Assembly (NCBI GenBank): GCA_023392755.1
Contig: JAEWNM010000084.1
Span: 1-9,637 of the forward strand
Source: Bacillota bacterium
GTDB lineage: Bacteria > Bacillota > Clostridia > Christensenellales > Aristaeellaceae
Length of the DNA stretch: 9,637 bases
Direction: 5' to 3'
This document shows positions 1 to 6,062 of the stretch, in pieces. The stretch's first letter is position 1, and each line of letters begins with the position of its first letter. Under the pieces are notes generated by a model. That model had not been told where the DNA came from, searched no databases, and saw only the letters and a program-made list of their open reading frames with translations. The position numbers and the translations under genes were made by a program.

Positions 1-1776
1 CGTTTCCAGATCGGCCATGCATTGCTCCAGGCCGGCAAATTCCTTTTCCTTTGCCTGCGCCAGCTCCTGGGCCTCCCTTAAGCGCTCCTTTTCCTGGCGG
101 GTGCGCCTTTTTTCCTTGTCCAGCTCGGTGCGTGTCTTTTGGGGGAACTCGGCTTCGGGCGCATCCCCCCTGGCCGTCTTTTGCAGATAGTCGTCGTAGT
201 TGCCCGCGTATTCCACAAGGCCGTCACAGCCCAAAACCGCCACCTTGTTGGCAAAGCGGTTGATGAAGTACCGGTCATGGGAAATGGCCAATATGGTGCC
301 GGGATAATCGGAAAGCGCCTGCTCCAGCACCTCCCGGCTGTCCATGTCCAGGTGGTTGGTAGGCTCGTCCATTAAAAGAAGGTTATCTTTTTTCAGCATC
401 AGCTTTGTCAGCGCCACACGGCCCTTTTCGCCGCCGGAGAGGGTAGAAACGGGCATGAACACATCGTCGCCCGTGAACAGGAACAAGCCCAGAGCGCCCC
501 TCACCTCATACTGCTCCAGGCGCCGAAAGTCGTCCCACACCTCGTCCAGCACCGTTTTTTCGGGATGCAGCGACGACTGGTGCTGGTCGTAATACCCCAG
601 GTCCACATTGGCCCCCAGCCGCACCGTGCCCTCGTCCGGAGGCACTTCCCCCGTCAGGCAGCGGAAAAGGGTGGATTTGCCAACGCCGTTGGGTCCGATG
701 AGCGCCACACGGTCACCGGAGTGCATATGCAGGTTCAAATGCTCAAAGAGCGTTCTTTCCCCGAAACTCTTTTTAAGGTCCTTCACCATAAGAACGTCGT
801 CGCCGGCGCGGCGGCGCACCGCAAAGGAAAAGCGCACCTGGTTCTCTTCCTCCGGCCTTTGCAGCCGCTCCAGCCTGGCCAGCCTCTTCTCCCGGCTTTC
901 GGCGGCGCGGATGGACTTTTCCCGGTTGAAGCTGCGGTAGCGGGCGATGATGGCCTCCTGCCTCGCGATTTCCTTCTGCTGCAGGTCAAACGCCTTCTGC
1001 CGGCTTTCAAACCGCTCGGCCCGCTGATCGGTGTACCGTGTATAGTTGCCGTCGTACTGCTCCGCAGTGCCCAGCAACAATTCCGCCATACAGTCGCACA
1101 CGTGGTCCAGGAAGTACCGGTCATGGGAGATGATCAATACTGTGCCCCGGTACTGGGAAAGATAGTTTTCCAGCCAGCTGAGGGCCTGCAGGTCAAGATG
1201 GTTGGTTGGCTCGTCCAGCAGCAAAAGATCGGGCTTTTGAAGCAGCAGCCGGGCCAGGCACAGCCTGGTGCGCTCACCGCCGCTCAAGCTTTCCGACAGC
1301 TGGTCGTGCTGGGATTTTGCAAACCCAAGCCCTGCCAGCACGCCCTGTACGGCGCTTTGCCAGGAATAGCCGTCCTGCCGTTCAAAGGCGTCGGTAAGGG
1401 CCGCATACTCGGCGCCCAGGCGGTGCAGCTCCTCCGGCTGACGGGCATCCGCCATGCGGGATTCCAGCTCCCGCATTTTGGCCTCCATCTCCTGAAGGGG
1501 GGCGAACACAGCCTCAAGCTCCTCGCGCACACTAAGGCCTTCGCTCACCATTCCCTGCTGGGCCAGGTATCCCAGCTTGAGCCCGCGGCTGATGCTCAGT
1601 GTGCCCGCGTCGTATGTTTCCAGCCCGGCGATGATGCGCATCAGCGTTGTTTTTCCGCACCCGTTGACACCCACCAGGCCCATGCGCCGGCCGGCCTGAA
1701 GGGTTAAGGAAACATCCTTGAGCACAGCGTTTGCGCCGAAGGATTTTTGTATGTGCTGCAGGGAAAGAATAATCAT
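1..1776 (-). CDS. ABC-F family ATPase (ribosome-acting or YdiF/Uup-like), 3' end cut by the window edge
   Basis: Soluble ABC protein with two nucleotide-binding domains and no membrane segment. ABC-F proteins act in the ribosomal E site, helping stalled translation or, in some members, giving resistance to ribosome-targeting antibiotics. The window holds 592 codons from the ATG at 1776, open to base 1. Domain 1 has Walker A GVNGCGKTT (residues 36-44), signature LSGGE (164-168), Walker B LLLLDEP (184-190) and ISHDR near 216-220. A charged linker follows (about 235-320, the position of the ABC-F P-site tRNA motif). Domain 2 has Walker A GPNGVGKST (361-369), LSGGEKGR (447-454), LLLMDEPTNHLD (467-478) and a second ISHDR. 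From about 545 the sequence is Lys/Glu/Arg-rich and probably a coiled coil, as in Uup/YdiF-type proteins. The SD GGAG (1784-1787) lies 7 bases before the start. The gene begins 13 bases after the preceding gene, so they are probably co-transcribed. The subfamily and whether it gives resistance cannot be read from this part. Confidence 0.93.
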   Translation of the reverse strand, partial: MIILSLQHIQKSFGANAVLKDVSLTLQAGRRMGLVGVNGCGKTTLMRIIAGLETYDAGTLSISRGLKLGYLAQQGMVSEGLSVREELEAVFAPLQEMEAKMRELESRMADARQPEELHRLGAEYAALTDAFERQDGYSWQSAVQGVLAGLGFAKSQHDQLSESLSGGERTRLCLARLLLQKPDLLLLDEPTNHLDLQALSWLENYLSQYRGTVLIISHDRYFLDHVCDCMAELLLGTAEQYDGNYTRYTDQRAERFESRQKAFDLQQKEIARQEAIIARYRSFNREKSIRAAESREKRLARLERLQRPEEENQVRFSFAVRRRAGDDVLMVKDLKKSFGERTLFEHLNLHMHSGDRVALIGPNGVGKSTLFRCLTGEVPPDEGTVRLGANVDLGYYDQHQSSLHPEKTVLDEVWDDFRRLEQYEVRGALGLFLFTGDDVFMPVSTLSGGEKGRVALTKLMLKKDNLLLMDEPTNHLDMDSREVLEQALSDYPGTILAISHDRYFINRFANKVAVLGCDGLVEYAGNYDDYLQKTARGDAPEAEFPQKTRTELDKEKRRTRQEKERLREAQELAQAKEKEFAGLEQCMADLET

Positions 1777-1789
1777 GCAAGGGCTCCGA

Positions 1790-2431
1790 TCACACAATTT
1801 CAAGCGCGCTCCGGCGCTTTTTCAGGGTTGCAAGGCTCTCCAGAACCTCGGGGTAAGGCAGCCCGCCCGAGGCGAGACGGCTCTTGGGAACGGCAAGGCA
1901 GCTTTCCATCAGCGCCTCGCCCTGCGCCAGAAGCGCCGCATACTCCTCCGGCGCGGCGTCGGCAAGGGCCTCATACAGCTGGTCCTCCCCGGCGCCAAAC
2001 TGTTCGGCCTGAAAGAAAAACGCGGCGGCTTCCATCCTATCCCCGGGGGTGAACAGCGCGGGCGCGTCCGCAAGGCAGGAAAGAAGCCGCTCCCAGCGCA
2101 GTTCGCACAGCAGGCTCTCCTCCCTAAGCGATATAAGAAGCCGGGCGCTGCGGTACAGAAGCTGTTCCTGCTCCTCCTGCGCGAGCGATGTCTGCATGGC
2201 GTGTATGTACAGTATCTCCGCCACCATCAGCCTGGGCTGGGGCGACAATAAATCAATGGTGCTTTCCACGCTCAGCTTGCGGACGGCGTTCAGGTCCATG
2301 CCGCAATGCTGAAGGCAGGCGTCGTCCAAAAGGCGCAGGCGGTGCATGTCGTCCAGCATTTCCCCGATGCGGCGCATAAAATCGCCCATCATCTCAATCA
2401 TGCGCAGGACATAATCCTTTTGAAAGAACAT
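1790..2431 (-). CDS. DUF6483-like helical protein of unknown function
   Basis: A 213-residue cytosolic protein with no signal peptide or membrane segment. The start is set at the ATG at 2431 because a GGGAGG SD lies 7 bases upstream; an in-frame ATG at 2449 has no good SD. The N-terminus (MFFQKDYVLRMIEMMGDF) resembles, from memory, the DUF6483 family of Firmicutes, whose members start with a hydrophobic KDYxxRMIE motif. The rest reads as repeated amphipathic helices (for example around residues 70-125 and 140-200), which could form a TPR-like solenoid. No catalytic motif is visible. It is the first gene of a minus-strand operon with the ABC-F gene 13 bases downstream, driven by the promoter at 2470-2498. 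A link to ribosome function is only guilt by association. The family call is moderate; the coding call is strong from the start site, length and operon fit. Confidence 0.8.
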   Translation of the reverse strand: MFFQKDYVLRMIEMMGDFMRRIGEMLDDMHRLRLLDDACLQHCGMDLNAVRKLSVESTIDLLSPQPRLMVAEILYIHAMQTSLAQEEQEQLLYRSARLLISLREESLLCELRWERLLSCLADAPALFTPGDRMEAAAFFFQAEQFGAGEDQLYEALADAAPEEYAALLAQGEALMESCLAVPKSRLASGGLPYPEVLESLATLKKRRSALEIV

Positions 2432-2469
2432 ACACCGGCCTCCCATCAAAAATGTTGTTTGCAGGAAAT

Positions 2470-2498
2470 ATTATACCGTAGACGCGCGGCCTTTACAA
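2470..2498 (-). promoter_or_regulatory. Sigma-A-type promoter for the DUF6483-like/ABC-F operon
   Basis: Read on the minus strand, TTGTAA (2493-2498) and a perfect TATAAT (2470-2475) are separated by exactly 17 bases. The start codon at 2431 lies 39 bases beyond the -10 box, leaving a short leader that holds the GGGAGG SD. Confidence 0.72.
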
Positions 2499-2515
2499 GG
2501 CAGGAAAAACCAGGG

Positions 2516-2544
2516 TTGCAACAGCCCCGGCGCAAATGTATAAT
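2516..2544 (+). promoter_or_regulatory. Sigma-A-type promoter for the ATPase-DUF4435-mscL operon
   Basis: TTGCAA (2516-2521) and a perfect TATAAT (2539-2544) are 17 bases apart. The ATG at 2568 follows 24 bases later, with the SD GGAGG at 2555-2559 (8-base spacer). The expected transcript start near 2551 leaves a leader of about 17 bases, too short for a riboswitch or attenuator. The -35 box lies 17 bases from the -35 box of the opposing promoter. Confidence 0.78.
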
Positions 2545-2567
2545 GAAGCCGAACGGAGGCATTTTGC

Positions 2568-3458
2568 ATGCGGATAACGGATGTGTATTTAAAGAACATA
2601 GGCCCCTTTTTGCGCAGGAAGGAGCTGTTCTGCCTGCACACGGATGACGACCGTGTGCTGCTGACGGGCATCAGCGGCAGCGGCAAGAGCACCGCCCTGT
2701 GGGCCATGGCCTTTTTGTGGCAGCTGTTTCGGGAAGCGCCAATAGGCGGGCGGGAATGCCCCGGCGGCGACCTGGCCATGCATGTGACCGGCCTTACGGA
2801 CGGAGACGTGCTGGCCGTATGGTCAGGCGATGCGTCCTTCCGGGAGGGGATGGCAAAGCGCCATCCCGGAGCCCGTCCCCTTTTTGCGGACAGGAACGCG
2901 CCGGACGCGCTTTGCGGGGCGGTAACGGGCGATATGCCCAATATGATATTGCTGGATGCTGATTTCCATTTTGCGCGGCAGGAGAAGGATTTTGAAAACG
3001 CCTGGTTCCTGACCGACGACGACGTAAAGGACGACTGGCCCCAGGCCCTGTCACGCCTGAACCGTGATGACAGGCCCTGCGCCGGGGAGGTAATCAAGGC
3101 GGTCAACCGCCTGCTGGTGGACAAATCGCTGGTGATTGATTCCTCCGGCGAAGTGCAGGTGCAACTGACAGGCAATGAGCGCCACGGCCCCCACCAGCTG
3201 TCCATGGGAGAGCGGCACATGGCCGTGCTTTGCTTTTGCGCCGCCTGCTGCCTAAAGCCCGGCGGCGTGCTGCTTTTGGATGAGCCTGCCGTTCACCTGC
3301 ATCCCAGCCAGGTGATTGGTCTACTATCCACCCTGGAGGGGTTTTGCCGCAAGGCGAACGGACAGATGCTGCTTGTGTCCCACAACCCGGCCATATGGCA
3401 GCGGTACGGGGAACTGGGCCTGACGGTGGAGCTGGAGGTAGGCCATGGCGGCAAATGA
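2568..3458 (+). CDS. Small ABC/AAA-type ATPase, AriA/OLD-like subunit of a two-gene ATPase-TOPRIM module
   Basis: A 296-residue cytosolic ATPase of the ABC-like AAA_21/AAA_15 kind found in OLD, RecF/SMC-like and PARIS AriA proteins. It has an N-terminal beta segment (MRITDVYLKNIGPF), Walker A GISGSGKST (34-42), a divergent middle part (about 60-200) rich in Asp and aromatic residues, the ABC signature LSMGE (211-215), Walker B VLLLDEP (234-240) followed by AVHLHPSQ, and a switch histidine in LLVSHNP (His272). The AVHLHP stretch after Walker B is characteristic of OLD-type ATPases rather than transporters. At 296 residues it is clearly shorter than AriA of described PARIS systems (around 450 by memory), so the helical insertion seems reduced. 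It overlaps the DUF4435 gene by 14 bases, implying translational coupling. In PARIS the ATPase senses a phage anti-restriction protein and releases the nuclease subunit; a similar role here is inference. SD and promoter fit the ATG at 2568. Confidence 0.88.
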   Translation: MRITDVYLKNIGPFLRRKELFCLHTDDDRVLLTGISGSGKSTALWAMAFLWQLFREAPIGGRECPGGDLAMHVTGLTDGDVLAVWSGDASFREGMAKRHPGARPLFADRNAPDALCGAVTGDMPNMILLDADFHFARQEKDFENAWFLTDDDVKDDWPQALSRLNRDDRPCAGEVIKAVNRLLVDKSLVIDSSGEVQVQLTGNERHGPHQLSMGERHMAVLCFCAACCLKPGGVLLLDEPAVHLHPSQVIGLLSTLEGFCRKANGQMLLVSHNPAIWQRYGELGLTVELEVGHGGK

Positions 3459-4275
3459 AAGGCCTTACGACCTTGTTTTGAGGGAAGCGGCGGCCACCCC
3501 CAACAAGCGCGTGCTGCTGGTGGAGGGCACGGGCGATATTTCCTTTCTGACCCTGATGCTGGACAAGGCGCCGCTCCGGGATGAAAACATATTTGCCGAC
3601 TGGGTCATTGCACAGGCGGGCGGCAAGGACGCCGTGCTGCGCCTTTTGAAGGAGCGGCCCGATCTTAGCGCCATGGTGGACAGGGATGCATGGGATGACG
3701 CGGAGTGCAGAAAAAAAGAAAGAATGTACCCGAATCTGCACATTCTGCCCAGGTTCTGCATTGAAAATTACCTGATATGCCCCGATGAGCTGGCAAAAGC
3801 GGTGCCGGGTTTTGCCGAATTCGAATCGCTGATCGCCGGTGAAATTCCCCGGGCCGTGCGCCACGCCTGCCTGTGGCGCGCCGCCCAGCCCCTGTATGAG
3901 GAGCTTTTGCAGGCAGGGTTCAACCGGGCGCTTTTGCACTACCCGCCGCCGGATGAAAAGGGGATGAACGCGCTGCTCGCATCCTGGCAGCACCTTTTGA
4001 GCCCTGAAAATGTGCGCGCCCGTATGGAGGAGCATTTTCAAGGCATAAAGGATGCGCCGGCGCAAACGCTGCTGCGGAGGTTTGTGCATGGCAAAGTGTT
4101 CTGGCGCGGCTGTGTGGAAGGCTTGGCCGCCCGGTTCTTCCCCGGCCGGAAGAGCGACGAGCTGCGCAGGGAGGTATTCCGCCGCTTGCCCCTGCCCAAG
4201 GACCTGGAGGATTTTCTGCGCACCATTTTTCTTCGCCAAGGAACGCCAAGGAACGCAGCAAAACACCAAGGATAA
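3445..4275 (+). CDS. DUF4435 protein with TOPRIM-like fold, probable nuclease effector (AriB-like)
   Basis: A 276-residue protein whose N-terminal half has the ordered motifs of DUF4435/TOPRIM nucleases: a beta strand ending in VLLVEG with the key Glu27, GGKD (59-62), the acidic pair in VDRD (Asp79, Asp81), and CIENYL (Glu107-Asn108). Together these form the metal-binding site seen in TOPRIM enzymes. The C-terminal half (about 125-260) is helical and carries an HGK motif (215-217), also common in DUF4435. The partner of an ABC-like ATPase in PARIS is AriB, a DUF4435 protein reported to act as a toxic nuclease that cleaves host tRNA; I infer but cannot prove the same activity. The ATG at 3445 has SD GGAGG at 3434-3438 inside the ATPase gene, and the 14-base overlap fits a stoichiometric complex. 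The last 13 residues are encoded by a short 10-base repeat and look like an accidental extension. Confidence 0.86.
   Translation: MAANERPYDLVLREAAATPNKRVLLVEGTGDISFLTLMLDKAPLRDENIFADWVIAQAGGKDAVLRLLKERPDLSAMVDRDAWDDAECRKKERMYPNLHILPRFCIENYLICPDELAKAVPGFAEFESLIAGEIPRAVRHACLWRAAQPLYEELLQAGFNRALLHYPPPDEKGMNALLASWQHLLSPENVRARMEEHFQGIKDAPAQTLLRRFVHGKVFWRGCVEGLAARFFPGRKSDELRREVFRRLPLPKDLEDFLRTIFLRQGTPRNAAKHQG
4235..4274 (+). repeat. 10-base tandem repeat at the 3' end of the DUF4435 gene
   Basis: Two exact copies of GCCAAGGAAC (4235-4244, 4245-4254) are followed by two decayed copies (4255-4264, 4265-4274). They supply the last codons of the DUF4435 gene, run past its stop codon at 4273, and end just before the SD of mscL. 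The unit length is not a multiple of three, so copy-number change would shift the frame of the tail. Confidence 0.6.
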
Positions 4276-4289
4276 AAGGAGGAAACCGC

Positions 4290-4736
4290 ATGAGCAAATT
4301 TTTGAGGGATTTCAGGGCGTTCGCACTCAAGGGCAATGTGCTGGACCTGGCGGTAGGCGTCATCATCGGCACGGCTTTTGGGAAAATTGTCTCCTCCCTG
4401 GTCGGCGATATCATCATGCCGCTGGTTGGCCTGATCGTTGGCGGCATCGACCTGTCGGGCGCATTTTATGCGTTGGACGGCAAGAGGTACGTTTCCATAG
4501 CGGCCGCCGCGGAGGCCGGGGCGGGTACGCTGAACTATGGCGTATTCGCGCAAACCGTGCTCGATTTTCTGATCATGGCGCTGTGCGTATTCTTGTTCGT
4601 AAAACTCATCGCACGGCTTTCCCTGAAAAAAAAGGAAGAGGAAAAGCCTGCCCCCGAAGCTCATCTATGCCGCTTTTGCAAACAGCCCGTCCATGAGGAG
4701 GCCACCCGCTGCCCCCACTGCACAAGCCAGCTGTAA
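4290..4736 (+). CDS. mscL: Large-conductance mechanosensitive channel MscL with C-terminal zinc ribbon
   Basis: MscL is a pentameric inner-membrane channel that opens under membrane tension to release solutes on osmotic downshock. The 148-residue protein starts with the amphipathic MSKFLRDFRAFALKGN typical of the family. The pore helix TM1 is DLAVGVIIGTAFGKIVSSLV (19-38) and continues into DIIMPLVGLIVGG, then comes a periplasmic loop (54-82), and TM2 runs about 85-110. The usual cytoplasmic helix is replaced by a charged linker (KKKEEEKP) and a zinc ribbon with Cys127/Cys130 and Cys141/Cys144 (CRFC...CPHC). Zinc-ribbon tails occur in some Firmicutes MscL proteins. A strong SD (AAAGGAGG, ending at 4282) lies 7 bases before the ATG. 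It begins 14 bases after the DUF4435 stop codon with no promoter or terminator visible between them, so it is probably transcribed with the ATPase-nuclease pair. Confidence 0.96.
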   Translation: MSKFLRDFRAFALKGNVLDLAVGVIIGTAFGKIVSSLVGDIIMPLVGLIVGGIDLSGAFYALDGKRYVSIAAAAEAGAGTLNYGVFAQTVLDFLIMALCVFLFVKLIARLSLKKKEEEKPAPEAHLCRFCKQPVHEEATRCPHCTSQL

Positions 4737-4795
4737 TTGCGGCATGCTTGGCCGCCGGTTATGAATGTCAAAAAAATATTCGCCATTTGGCCATG

Positions 4796-4840
4796 GGGGC
4801 TGTCCTTACAAAAAAAGAACAGCCCCGTCTGTTTTACAAC
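4796..4840 (+). terminator. Hairpin terminator after mscL, in a convergent gap
   Basis: An 8-bp perfect stem, GGGGCTGT (4796-4803) with ACAGCCCC (4819-4826), encloses a 15-base A-rich loop and is followed by GTCTGTTTTAC, a modest T-rich tail. It lies between mscL (ending 4736) and the convergent repeat-protein gene (ending 4872). It may serve both strands, although on the minus strand the nearest T run after the stem (the A7 at 4770-4776) is about 20 bases away. The remaining sequence of this 135-base gap shows nothing else. Confidence 0.55.
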
Positions 4841-4871
4841 CAGCGCATTTGCTGACTGCAAAGCCAAGGCT

Positions 4872-5867
4872 TTAGCAACAGCAGCAGCAGCAATGGGTTT
4901 GAGGATGCTTCTTGCAGGGGTTCTTGTGGGGCTTCACACAGGGATTTTCAGGCGGTTTGGGACAGAAATCCTCAGGAGGCTTGGGACAGGGTTCCTTGCG
5001 CGGCTTGGGACAGGGGTTCCTGTCAGGCTTTGGAAAATGGCCGTGACGGAAATCATCAAAGCCGCCCTGGCTCATCTCCTCAAAGCCTTCCGCATAAGGC
5101 CTTTGAAGAGGCCAGCCATTTTCCTGGCCGCCTCCCCAGCCGCCGCTTTCATGGCCGCCTATCCAGCCGTTTTGCTGCCCGGCTATCCAACCGCTCTGCT
5201 GACCGTTTTGCCGGGCGGCTGCAACGTTATTTTCCTGGCCGTTTTGCTGTGCGGCTACCCAACCGTTCTGCCGGCTGTATGCCCAGCCGTTCTGCTGACC
5301 GTTTTGCTGGGCGGATGATCCGCCGTTTTGCTGTGCGGCCGCAACGTTATTTTCCCGGCCGCTTTGCTGGCCGTTTTGCTGGGCGGCTACCCAACCGTTC
5401 TGCCGGCTGTATGCCCAGCCATTTTGCTGACCGTTTTGCTGGACGGAGGATCCGCCGTTTTGCCGGGCGGCCGCAACGTTATTTTCCTGGCCGCTTTGCT
5501 GGCCGTTCTGCCGGGCGGATGATCCGCCGTTTTGCTGGCCGTATACCCAGCCGTTCTCCCGGCTGTATACCCAGCCGTTTTGCACAGGAGGTTCCTGCTG
5601 AATATCCTGCTGAACTTGCGGGGCATCGTTTTGTCCAAATGCCCAACAGGAGCCGCAGCCGGGTGCCTGTGGCGCCTCCTGAACGGGTTCGGCCCCGGTC
5701 TCAAACGCGGAATTTGCGAGGTAGTCCTTATAGGGATCAAAATGCGGTCTGGCGCAGAAGGCCTTGCAGAAGGCCTCGCGGAATTCCTTCCACGGATCCT
5801 GCCATGGCCCGCAACCGGAGCCGTTGCATGGGTATGGTGGACATGGATATCTATCATTGGCAGACAT
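4872..5867 (-). CDS. Cys-patterned Gln/Asn/Gly-repeat protein, probable spore coat/exosporium component
   Basis: A 331-residue protein of low complexity with no signal peptide or membrane helix. The start is the ATG at 5867, with SD GGAGG (5876-5880) 8 bases upstream; a TTG five codons earlier overlaps the SD and is unlikely. Regions in order: an N-terminal part rich in Cys, Pro and aromatics (1-95, with CNGSGCG and CGSCW); a Gln-Asn-Gly repeat region (about 96-255) with units containing QNGWAYSRQNGWV and ENNVAAA; a Gly/Trp-rich stretch; a short acidic/aromatic segment (257-275); and a C-terminal tail of six octapeptides with Cys at 286, 294, 302, 310, 318 and 326, ending in six Cys. Such tails suggest disulfide or metal crosslinking. 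The sigma-K-like promoter at 5903-5929 and the spore-type neighbour suggest assembly on the spore surface. I do not recognise a named family; another cell-surface or structural role is possible. Confidence 0.85.
   Translation of the reverse strand: MSANDRYPCPPYPCNGSGCGPWQDPWKEFREAFCKAFCARPHFDPYKDYLANSAFETGAEPVQEAPQAPGCGSCWAFGQNDAPQVQQDIQQEPPVQNGWVYSRENGWVYGQQNGGSSARQNGQQSGQENNVAAARQNGGSSVQQNGQQNGWAYSRQNGWVAAQQNGQQSGRENNVAAAQQNGGSSAQQNGQQNGWAYSRQNGWVAAQQNGQENNVAAARQNGQQSGWIAGQQNGWIGGHESGGWGGGQENGWPLQRPYAEGFEEMSQGGFDDFRHGHFPKPDRNPCPKPRKEPCPKPPEDFCPKPPENPCVKPHKNPCKKHPQTHCCCCCC
4875..5018 (-). repeat. Six tandem octapeptide (24-base) Cys-Pro-Lys repeats
   Basis: On the minus strand this codes residues 284-331 of the repeat protein: NPCPKPRK, EPCPKPPE, DFCPKPPE, NPCVKPHK, NPCKKHPQ and THCCCCCC. 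The third position is Cys in every unit, giving exact 8-residue Cys spacing. The last unit has degenerated into six consecutive Cys codons (TGC/TGT). Confidence 0.85.
5214..5537 (-). repeat. In-frame tandem repeat of 132/120 bases inside the Gln/Asn/Gly protein
   Basis: Units read on the minus strand: a short one (5466-5537, 24 codons), a full one (5334-5465, 44 codons) and one lacking 4 codons (5214-5333, 40 codons), followed by a decayed partial copy. Each ends in ENNVAAA. The common landmark GCAACGTTAT on the plus strand recurs at 5221, 5341 and 5473. The length differences look like in-frame deletions between internal QNG sub-repeats, as expected from slippage or recombination. Confidence 0.88.
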
Positions 5868-5902
5868 AATGGATTCCTCCAAACTAAAATGAGGCCCATA
5901 TG

Positions 5903-5929
5903 CACTATATGTTAAGGGCTGGGCGCGGT
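5903..5929 (-). promoter_or_regulatory. Sigma-K/sigma-E-like promoter of the repeat-protein gene
   Basis: On the minus strand CATATAGTG (5903-5911) matches the mother-cell -10 pattern CATAnnnT. An AC lies at 5928-5929, 16 bases upstream, as in sigma-K promoters. The -10 ends 36 bases before the start codon. No sigma-A-type promoter of comparable quality is seen here. The rest of the 5868-6062 gap holds only the terminator of the upstream gene. Confidence 0.55.
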
Positions 5930-6004
5930 GCCAGACCGGCGGAAATGCAGAATGACAGATCCAAAAGGCGCTTCTTTTTCACACATCCTTGCAGGCTTCA
6001 AAAG

Positions 6005-6056
6005 CAAAAATCCGGGGCGGGAGAGGGGGCGCGCTTCATGCGGGCCCCCTCCCGCA
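6005..6056 (-). terminator. Intrinsic terminator of the collagen-like gene
   Basis: Directly after the stop codon on the minus strand is a GC-rich imperfect hairpin with outer stem GCGGGA (6051-6056) and TCCCGC (6018-6023), extended inward by G/C runs. It is followed after a few bases by a run of five T (complement of 6007-6011). It separates this gene from the next minus-strand gene, which has its own promoter. Confidence 0.75.
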
Positions 6057-6062
6057 GGCATA

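Noticed and set aside
565..1707. 380-residue plus-strand open frame opposite the ABC-F gene
   Set aside because: It is antisense to a complete series of ABC-F motifs, which must be the real coding frame.
3103..4269. 388-residue minus-strand open frame opposite the ATPase and DUF4435 genes
   Set aside because: Antisense shadow of two motif-bearing, SD-preceded, overlapping plus-strand genes.
4860..4873. Palindrome AAAGCCAAGGCTTT at the end of the repeat-protein gene as its terminator
   Set aside because: It overlaps the stop codon, has almost no loop and is not followed by a T run on the minus strand.
5214..5537. Regular repeats that could suggest a CRISPR array
   Set aside because: Units are contiguous, coding and in frame with no unique spacers, and internal sub-repeats are codon-based.
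5030..5869. Long plus-strand open frames (279 and 193 residues, up to about 840 bases) opposite the repeat protein
   Set aside because: They mirror the QNG repeats in reverse complement and consist of Arg/Phe/Pro-rich periodic sequence. No convincing SD or promoter is present, and the minus-strand frame has a clear start, SD and promoter.
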